DNA from: Schoenoplectus triqueter
Taxonomy: Eukaryota; Streptophyta; Magnoliopsida; Poales; Cyperaceae
Direction of reading: 5' to 3'
DNA length: 39,864 nucleotides
Assembly (NCBI GenBank): GCA_964058805.1
Contig: CAXKVV010000037.1
Coordinates: 1 to 39,864 of the forward strand
The translations under genes and the position numbers were made by a program. Positions 33,651-39,864 of this stretch are shown here, piece by piece (the first letter of the stretch is position 1; each line of letters begins with the position of its first letter). The notes under the pieces were generated by a model. That model did not search any database. It worked only from the letters and a program-made list of their open reading frames with translations, and was not told the origin of the DNA.

Positions 33651-34228
33651 TCAACACAAAATTACAAAGCCTACATTCTTAATTGAATGAATTATACAGC
33701 TAAGGTGACTAAAAGATAATAAATTCATACTCTTCAATCATTATGCAAATAAAATAAAATAAAAAGGAATGGAAATTCACAATGGAAATCTCATGATCAC
33801 GAATTCTTGATACTTGTGATTGATCCAGGCCTAAAGGCTCACCAATCATCTTGTGATTGGGCCAGTGGATCACTGGATCCAATTAATTATTATCAATTGA
33901 TATGATTTAGAAAAGAAATAGTAAGGGAATAGAAAAAAAATAGGCAAATCATTGCAAGAAGGCAGTAAGAACAAGCAAGAAGCATAAATTGAATACTCAG
34001 AGCTTAATTCCAGAGAAAGAAACATAAAGAAACACCAATTGAATTGGTTTGTACGATTGATTACCTTAAGCTCTTTGACAGAAACACTAATTGATCAAAA
34101 TCTTCTTGTTAACTCTTATAAACCCCTTCTCCTCCCTAAATGATCACTATTGAATATGTATGAGTATGTATATGCTCTTAATAGCTCTACAAAATCATTC
34201 TCCTCTCTGTTGGTACCGAATCTCAGTT

Positions 34229-34236
34229 TATATAGG
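34229..34236 (+). promoter_or_regulatory. TATA-box-like site upstream of the leader and ORF
   Basis: TATATAGG lies about 740 bp upstream of the ATG at 34979. A pyrimidine-rich leader-like region follows (34500-34870). Inference only. Confidence 0.3.
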
Positions 34237-34365
34237 CCTGAATTGGCCAATTAACTCAATTATGATTGGTTGGATATCTCTCACTCGGATTACCAGCTTG
34301 GATAGATCCTAACCCTTCACTACATTTGCCTGGATGACTGAGATTGAGTTATGTTTGTTGCCGGA

Positions 34366-34399
34366 CCGTTATAACCGTTATAACCGTTATAACCGTTTC
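34366..34399. repeat. 9-bp tandem repeat CCGTTATAA (about 3.8 copies)
   Basis: The repeated CCGTT (AACGG on the other strand) is the core of MYB-type binding sites in plants. It could act as a regulatory cluster or be a simple tandem expansion. Confidence 0.7.
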
Positions 34400-34873
34400 T
34401 GTTATTGATTTGACTGTGCCACCAACTTAATTGACTCCAATTCGACAGATGCTTCGATTGATAAGCAGACCCCACTTCACCAGATCATATTTAAACGCCT
34501 CTACTTCAATTTCATCATCTCTTCACTTTCAATTGCACTGACCTACATCCAATCTCAAAACCGTGCTTCTGTCTCACTTTTTCTTTTGATCAATTTCAGA
34601 TCTTTTCATTCAATTGCTTTGCTAATCCACCTCCATTAGTGTCGCCTCACCTCAAAGATGCTACTTAGTAATGCAATTTGATCTCTAAAGCATCAATTGA
34701 ACTTGCCTCTTTGTTGCTGCTTTCAGCAATTCTCGATCCTTGAACCTCCCTTTGACTTAATTGCCTTGTCAATTTGCCTTTATCAACATCGCCTTACCTT
34801 AAAGAAGCTGTCTTGCTACTCAATTTGATCTCTTAGATAGCTAGTTCATCTTCTCTCATTGATTCAATTTCAG

Positions 34874-35173
34874 GTAATAATTTGACTTCGATTTTGTTCA
34901 TCTCTTTTCATCGATTGATCTGGTAACACGTGCTATCATATTGCCTAATCACTGCCGCTTCTTGAATTAACTTCAGTTATGGTGAGGCGTCAAGGAAAGA
35001 GGAAGACGCAAGCTTCGCTGGGATCGGGCAATGACGAGAAGAAGGAGGAGGGAGAGAGCTCCTCTTCTCGTGTGGCTGCGCCTGGCGTTCATAGACCAAC
35101 GAAGAAGGTGCATTGGATGCAACGAGATAACTTGCAAGAACTAGGTTCATTCTGTTCTCATTTCCTTTTTTAA
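34874..35173 (+). CDS. Gene-like fragment: possible 5' UTR intron plus a 64-codon frame, unrecognised
   Basis: CAATTTCAG|GTAATAATTT at 34873/34874 and TTAACTTCAG at 34976 would bound a 103-base intron, after which ATG at 34979 opens a frame to 35173. The peptide is hydrophilic, begins MVRRQGKRKTQ (a basic, nuclear-signal-like start), has an acidic/Ser-rich middle (DEKKEEGESSSS) and continues APGVHRPTKKVHWMQRDNLQEL. After that the sequence turns T-rich, and CTAG|GTTCAT may be a splice donor, so the real exon could end near 35145. It looks like the first exon of a captured host gene or a remnant of the element's own gene. I recognise no family. Confidence 0.35.
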
Positions 35174-35289
35174 ATTTGATTGCTTCGAGTAGAATGAGTA
35201 AGTAGAATGGACTTGGTATACCACTTCAATCATGCACCTATACTCACATCTCTGTATGTAAGGCCCCATTGTCAGATATTAATTTGTTT

Positions 35290-35885
35290 ATCTCTCAGAA
35301 TTAGCCTCAGTTAATCTGGTTATTAGTTGACATGGCACTAATAGAGCAGTGCCATGTGTCATATTATGCTGAGGTGTCATAGGTTTAGATGATAATGGTC
35401 TAATCAGAGCTTGACACATGGCAATTACACTAAATATAACACACCGGTTTGCATTGATGTGGTGATGCCATGTGGCATGGGGTGATGATGTGGCCAAATA
35501 GCAGACTGCCACGTGGCACTCTGGTGGGACCCACTTGGTGGCTGTCTCGGCTGTGGTGGGGCCCACTTGCTGACATGGACCAATGAGACAGTGCTAGTCT
35601 GATGTGGCTGAGTGTGGTGCTGCCATGTAGCATAGGGTTGGGTGAGGTGGCTATATAGCATACTGCCACATGGCATATACAGGTGATGTGGTGGCTTGAG
35701 ATACTGCCATGTGTCTGTGTTCCTTACACTTGCTATTGACGTGGACCAGTGAAAATAAGCCACATGGCTCTGATAGTGTGACATGGCGAATTGGCAGCCT
35801 ACCACGTGGCATGCTGGTGGGCCCACTTGTCAGGTCAGCCCAGTGGCACGTGGCTCTTCACGGCTGAGCCGCCACGTGGCACTAG
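35290..35885. repeat. Minisatellite-like block with repeated G-boxes and GCCATGTGGCA motifs
   Basis: CACGTGGC, the plant G-box/ABRE core, occurs at 35510-35517, 35803-35810, 35847-35854 and 35873-35880. Close variants (GCCATGTGGCAT, GCCACATGGCAT, GCCATGTGTC) and GTGG.CCCACTTG units fill the spaces. The block is G/C-rich and clearly built by duplication. Such sites bind bZIP/bHLH factors. Whether they act as an enhancer here is inference. A 133-codon minus frame across it is a by-product of the repeats. Confidence 0.7.
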
Positions 35886-36305
35886 TATGGTTACTGGATT
35901 TTTTTTAAATTCGCACTCTTTTTTGTCTCCAAATTGCACCCAGCAGTGTATCTATCTCCAAGTTGCACCCAGATGAACCCTTGATTGAATCTCAGCCCTT
36001 GATCTTTCTTTTTTAATCTGTTTTATCTTCCCTGAATTTATTTTAATAGCTCCACTTATCCAAAAATTATGAAATTTTCACCAAAAATTTCTAAATTCAT
36101 GATGATCATCCCTGCAATTTTTAATTCCATTTGTACCCATGTCTCTTTGAATTAACAATTCTTTTGTCAAGAAAACCATATTTCTTCCTCTGAATTTATC
36201 CCAGATTTCAATTGTAGTTCAGTGTCTCTGCCAATTATCTCTCTCTTGCAGAAACCACCCTACCTAAATACCAATTAGACTTGTGTTGATATTTATTAGG
36301 GTTTG

Positions 36306-36535
36306 ATTTGATCAACAGTTGATTACTTATCAACAATTGATACAAATCTAGACTTGATCAGATGGTTGCTCCCAGCTTTGGCACCTGATCAGTCTTGTGA
36401 AATTGACTTTCAATCCCTTAACATAAGGGTGATTTGGTCAAAGAGCTGACTACTTATCAGTAATTGACACAAATCAAAGCATGGTTAGGTGGTTGCTCAC
36501 AACTTTGACATCAGGTCAACCTTGAAAGCAAAATC
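36306..36535. repeat. Two-copy repeat of about 125 bp
   Basis: GATTTGATCAACAGTTGATTACTTATCA (36306) and GATTTGGTCAAAGAGCTGACTACTTATCA (36431) begin units that stay alignable through GGTGGTTGCTC.CA.CTTTG and GGTCAACCTTG. Confidence 0.75.
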
Positions 36536-36689
36536 ACATTTGAAATTTCCCATGATTAGTTGTATCAGAATACTAGCTTGGCATTGACACAATTCTAGTT
36601 GTATAGAGATTATACCGCTTCAGTCCTTAGGGTTTACTCTGAGGATAAATTCCTTAGGGTTTAATCTTGACTCCTTTGATGTTTGTCAC

Positions 36690-37110
36690 TGAGGTGTGGG
36701 GCCCACCTGTCAGTGAAAAATGATTACATGGATGACCCATCAGGAGATTTCTTCCTCTCTCGCCTGAATCTCCTGAGCGTCATCCACATCAAATGAATAA
36801 GAGATGATAGGGTATTTATATCCTTGCTCTGCACTTAAGATTTCCTTGTGGGATTAATGCTTAACCCTTGTTCCGGATTGATTAGACTCATTAGATAAGC
36901 TAGGTTCATGCTGTTGAAGCTGCTTATAAGGGGCTGCCAGGTGGGTCCCACTTGTCAGAAAAGATATAATCACATGATGACACTCGAGAGATCTCTCTTC
37001 TCTCTCGATCCTCTCGGCTGTCACTCATGCCGAGTGAATAGAGGATAGTGGGGTATTTATATTCTTTATTTTGTGTCCAGAATTTCCTTGTGGGACAAAT
37101 AAAGTTGCTC
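36690..37110. repeat. Two diverged units of about 245 bp, each with a TATA-like box; AATAAA in the second
   Basis: Unit 1 (from about 36694, GTGGGGCCCACCTGTCAG) and unit 2 (from about 36940, GGTGGGTCCCACTTGTCAG) share CTCTCTCG, TGAATA(A/G)GAG, GGGTATTTATAT and TTTCCTTGTGGGA. The box GGGTATTTATATT (36808 and 37051) and the AATAAA at 37098-37103, about 155 bp before the CA end, suggest promoter and poly(A) signal of an LTR. Confidence 0.65.
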
Positions 37111-37257
37111 CGGAGTCCGTTAGCGACCCCTTCTGATCAGTGGGCCCTTTTTCTTGCCCTTTCTCTTTCCCCTTTCTTATGTTTTACTATCAATAGTTGA
37201 TATTCATTTTCATTTATTCAGCTATTTATCTTTGAGATTTTCTAAGGGTAAACAGTG

Positions 37258-38763
37258 TGCCTTTTGGCGGATGCGGAGGACATCACATTCGAGCAAACCA
37301 TAAAAGATAAGAAGTGGCAAGCCGCTATGCAAGAGGAGATGAAAGCAATCGAGAAAAATGACACTTGGGAACTTGCGACGTTGCCCAAGGGTCACAAGCC
37401 GATTGGTGTTAAATGAGTTTATAAGAAAAAGATGAATGCGCAATGTGAGGTTGAAAGATACAAGGCGAGAATAGTGACGAAAGGGTACAAGTAAAAGGCG
37501 GGGATTGATTATGAAGAGGTGTTTACCCCAGTAGCAATAATGGAGACAATCCGACTACTAATCTCGTTGGCGGCTCAAAACAAATGGAGCATTTTTCAAA
37601 TGGACATGAAATCGGCATTTCTAAACGGAGTGCTTGAAGAAGAAGTCTACATCGAGAAACCTTCCGGTTATATGAAAGTTGACAAAGAGCACATGGTGTT
37701 GAAGTTAAAGAAGGCGTTGTACGGGTTGAAGCAAGCGCCAAGGGCATGAAACACTCGAATTGATGCATACTTCAAAGAGCATGGATTTGTGCAACGCCCA
37801 TATGAGCATGCGCTATATTTGAATGTACAAAAATATGACATTTTATTTGTGGCCTTGTATGTAGATGATTTGATTTTTACGGGAAATAATAGAGATATGA
37901 TTGAGAAGTTTAAGTTGGAAATGACAAAAGAGTTTGAGATGACTGATTTGGGTCTCATGTCTTATTTTTTGGGGTTAGAAGTGAGACAAGAAAATTCTGG
38001 AATTTTTATTTCACAAAAAATATATGCAAAAGAGATTTTAAAGAAGTTTAAGATGGATGAATGTAATCCCGTAAATACTCCGGTTGAGAGTGGGACGAAA
38101 TTGTCTTGATATGATGAAGGAAAGACGGTTGACGCAACACTATATAGAAGCTTGGTTGAAAACTTGCGTTATTTGACGTGCACAAGGCCAGATATTGCTT
38201 ATGGAGTTGGCTTGGTGAGCCGATATATGGAGGAGCCAAAAATGACGCATTAGAAAGCCATAAAGCGAATTCTTTGCTATGTCAAAGGTACATTATCTCA
38301 TGACTTATTTTATTCTCATACTAATGAGTTTGATCTTGTTGGATATTCTGATAGTGATTGGAGTGGAGATTTAGATGATCGGAAGAGCACTTCGGGTTTT
38401 GTGTTTTTCATGGGAAACATGGCATTTACATGGCTCTCTAAGAAACAACCTATTGTTACTTTGTTCACATGTGAAGCGGAGTATGTTGCCGCATCTTCTT
38501 GCGTATGTCACTCTCTTTGGCTACGTAAGTTACTAAAGGAGATGAACTTTTTTCAAGAGAAGGCGACGAATATTCGAGTGGATAACAAGTCGGCAATTGA
38601 GTTGGCGAAAAATCCGGTGCATCATGAAAGGAGCAAGCACATAGATGTGCGTTTTCACTTCATACGAAAACATGTGAAGAATGGCGATGTGGAGATGACT
38701 CATGTGGCGAGTCGTGATCAAGTGGCGGACATATTCACCAAACCACTACCGGCAGAACTCTTC
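37258..38763 (+). pseudogene. Copia pol, 3' part: reverse transcriptase and RNase H, broken and 3'-truncated
   Basis: The frame resumes directly after the GTGTG duplication. RVT_2 landmarks are KKWQAAMQEEMKAIEKN, QMDMKSAFLNGVLEEEVYI (about 37600-37656), ALYGLKQAPRA and the catalytic YVDDLIF (about 37858). RNase H shows GYSDSDWSGDLDDRKSTSG (about 38342), CEAEYVAAS and DNKSAIELAKNPVHHERSKH (38583), ending in ADIFTKPLPAEL. Stops interrupt at TGA 37414, TAA 37492, TGA 37747, TGA 38107 and TAG 38251. Three of them replace Trp codons of the family. No frameshift is seen. The frame runs directly into LTR sequence at about 38761, so the last residues, stop and polypurine tract are gone. Confidence 0.96.
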
Positions 38764-38972
38764 TGTTTTTATATTTATTACGAATTCTAGAGTTTTCTTT
38801 TGATGTTTTGGCTCTATAAATAGAGTTGTAATTTGTTGCTTTGCAAGACAATGCAAGAGAGATAATATAATAGAGAATTACAAATAATTTTTCAGATAAA
38901 AACTTGTTTATTTCCTCCATCTTTTCTCTCTACCACTATATGAATTGTATCCACTATTAAATATAGTCAACA
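38761..38972 (+). repeat. Copia 3' LTR, truncated to its last 212 bp
   Basis: Aligns gap-free with 27480-27691, with about 12 substitutions. The first 244 LTR bases are absent. The TATA box TATAAATA at 38815-38822 is intact. Ends CAACA, then target duplication GTTTT. Confidence 0.96.
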
Positions 38973-38977
38973 GTTTT

Positions 38978-39509
38978 CAGTATTTCCTTATATGTACCAA
39001 AAGAAAAAAGAAACAAAACTATACAAATAGTGGATTCTGAAGAGTTCCTTCTTTTCTGGAAATAGAGTATATATGCTGTAGCCAAAATCTATACCGGTTT
39101 CAGTTACTTCTTTCACCAAGTTCGTTCATATATTGTATCCAAACTAACAGCTCAAGATTGGTATTTTGCATAGTCAATAAAGATTTTATGGCAACAGCTT
39201 CTGCTGGCGAATTACTGTTTGTCTCAGAGTAGTAAAAAAATGAAGTTGTAGTGTAATGCAAACTGTAAAGGTGAGCCCGAAAGTCTGGCGTCAACAAAAT
39301 TGGATCACGGGAGCAGCAACATAACTTGCCAAGTTTGGCATATATGTATGGAAGTGTACCCACAGTTCTCATCTAGTACTCTGACCTCATTTGCTGTTTC
39401 ATTATATGATTGTGGTCCGTTAATTCATCCTAGAAAATTTTCTTGAAGAAACTGTTCCATAAGAAGGAAGTGTTATGTTAACTGTCTATAGTCAGGGTGG
39501 TGGATGCAT
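38978..39509 (-). other. Possible minus-strand exon(s) beside the copia insertion, unidentified
   Basis: On the minus strand a 90-codon frame runs 39372-39100 with protein-like composition (ILLTPDFRAHLYSLHYTTTS, NSPAEAVAIKSLLTMQ) and is more G/C-balanced than its surroundings. Directly upstream in the same frame, after an acceptor-like TTTTCTAG (near 39431), DELTDHNHIMKQQMRSEY runs to a TAG at 39373-39375. So either this is a last exon followed by UTR, or a decayed exon with one stop. I cannot name a family. With the patch at 26985-27130 it suggests a minus-strand gene interrupted by the copia element. Nothing else is recognised in this interval. Confidence 0.25.
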
Positions 39510-39690
39510 ATTTTTGGTCAGGTCAGTAATCAAATTGTAATAATTTATCAAGTTCAAATTCATTAAGTTAATCGGATGCTAAATAAAAAAAAACAACAAT
39601 TTAATATACATTCTTACTTAATAAATCTAGAGAGTAAGATTAACAAAAACTTAATCAAAAACATTATTTTTTAAAATTTAGGAAAGACAT
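39510..39690. repeat. Dispersed repeat, partner of 17925-18170
   Basis: AAATTCATTAAGTTAATCGGAT, TTCTTACTTAATAAATCTAGAG and ATTATTTTTTAAAATTTAGGA match 18026-18165 in order, with small indels. Confidence 0.6.
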
Positions 39691-39738
39691 ATAACAACGA
39701 TTGTAATGATGAGTAACATTTTGTGACATTGTTAAACA

Positions 39739-39864
39739 CACTACAACATAAATGACTTTAGACAACATCCATTTAACAATGATTATATATTAATTTCATC
39801 GTTAAAATGAGTTAATGGTACTATTAAAATATTAAGAACTTTTTTAATAACATTTTTTAATAAA
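39739..39864. mobile_element. Left end of a CACTA-type element, running off the window
   Basis: CACTACAACATAAATGACTTTAG starts at 39739 with the canonical terminus and resembles the end at 17913 (CACTACAGCATAACTGGGC). AACGATT/AACAATGATT/ATCGTTAAAAT motifs follow, as expected of subterminal repeats. The right end and target duplication lie outside the window. Confidence 0.65.

Larger units (their letters stand above)
30181..37254. mobile_element. Nested 7,074-bp non-coding insert with TG...CA ends: candidate giant solo LTR or LARD-like element
   Basis: The insert starts TGTGCGACCCTT and ends AAGGGTAAACA. It is flanked by 5-bp direct repeats GTGTG (30176-30180, 37255-37259), and removing it with one repeat restores pol phase. 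TG/CA ends and a 5-bp duplication are the mark of integrase-mediated LTR-element insertion. The ends also form an imperfect inverted repeat, TGT(GCG/TT)ACCCTT. I find no protease, RT, RNase H or integrase, no primer site and no pair of direct LTRs. Near the right end are TATA-like boxes (36810 and 37053) and AATAAA (37098), followed by about 150 bases to the CA end, like the U3-R-U5 layout of an LTR. The interior is a patchwork of tandem-repeat blocks (separate entries). A 7-kb solo LTR would be unusually long. A degenerate LARD with unmatched LTRs is the alternative. Confidence 0.75.
27236..38972 (+). mobile_element. Ty1/copia retrotransposon, inactive, split by a nested insertion
   Basis: The element starts TGTTGG and ends CAACA, flanked by 5-bp target duplications GTTTT (27231-27235 and 38973-38977). 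Order: LTR, primer site, gag, protease, integrase, RT, RNase H, LTR, the Ty1/copia order. Without the 7,074-bp nested insert it is about 4.66 kb, normal for a plant copia. The 3' LTR lacks its first 244 bases, and the polypurine tract plus the RNase H end are missing, so a deletion removed that junction. I count 12 differences in the 212 aligned LTR bases (about 6%), which at the commonly used plant LTR rate of 1.3e-8 would be roughly two million years. Multiple stops and a frameshift make it non-autonomous. Confidence 0.97.

Noticed and set aside
35288..35826. Minus-strand frames of 92, 133 and 79 codons with repeated His/Trp/Met
   Set aside because: They overlap each other and simply reflect the repeated ATGTGGCA units in different phases.
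30181..37254. Helitron, CACTA or Mutator identity for the nested insert
   Set aside because: Helitrons leave no duplication, CACTA needs 3 bp and Mutator 8-11 bp. The observed overlap is exactly 5 bp, with TG...CA ends, which fits LTR-type integration.
27236..38972. Reading the copia as a potentially active element
   Set aside because: Many stops, a frameshift in integrase, loss of the polypurine tract and truncation of the 3' LTR rule out autonomous activity.

Overview
The window is plant nuclear DNA, most likely from a flowering plant. It is very AT-rich and carries remains of Ty1/copia and Ty3/gypsy retrotransposons, hAT, CACTA and Mutator-type elements, a tRNA-derived SINE and many foldback MITEs flanked by TA microsatellites. 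I see no bacterial, viral or CRISPR features and no complete conserved host gene. The species cannot be fixed from the sequence.

Layout. 1-545 is an AT-rich minisatellite cut by the window edge. 1033-2000 is a decayed Ty3/gypsy gag, followed by a possible last exon of a plus-strand host gene near 2089. 2740-3529 is a non-autonomous hAT element, and 3540-3740 looks like a gene 5' leader whose coding part I cannot find. About 5782-6252 is an old solo-LTR-like sequence related to the copia LTRs at 27-39 kb. 7760-8614 is a foldback repeat, 8764-8892 a SINE with 14-bp target duplications, 9793-10267 a hAT MITE, 11820-13367 a CACTA element with ATG target duplications, and 16917-17913 an older related CACTA. 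A duplicated segment (about 15950-16200 and 18440-19110) differs by a 460-bp hAT MITE, so one copy preserves a near-empty site. 14.0-15.4 kb and 21.6-23.5 kb hold MITEs set among (TA)n tracts; their ends carry a 16-bp palindrome whose central bases change in matched pairs. 23499-23868 is a Mutator-type MITE.

27236-38972 is one copia insertion with GTTTT target duplications: 5' LTR, initiator-Met tRNA primer site, gag, protease, integrase, reverse transcriptase, RNase H and a truncated 3' LTR. It is dead: I count fourteen in-frame stops, nearly all explicable by C-to-T or G-to-A changes, and one frameshift. Inside its pol lies a second insertion of 7,074 bp (30181-37254) with TG...CA ends and a GTGTG target duplication. 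It has no retroelement domains and is built from successive blocks of tandem repeats, a G-box array, a gene-like leader with a short coding exon, and TATA/AATAAA signals near its right end. It may be a giant solo LTR or a large non-coding LTR element, and is the best candidate for something undescribed.

Host coding signal is weak: possible exons at 2089 (+), 24.9-25.5 kb (-), 27.0 kb (-) and 39.1-39.4 kb (-). The last two would put the copia element in an intron of a minus-strand gene. A possible 59-residue secreted peptide lies at 18151-18330 (-). All coordinates, repeat alignments and mismatch counts were made by eye.
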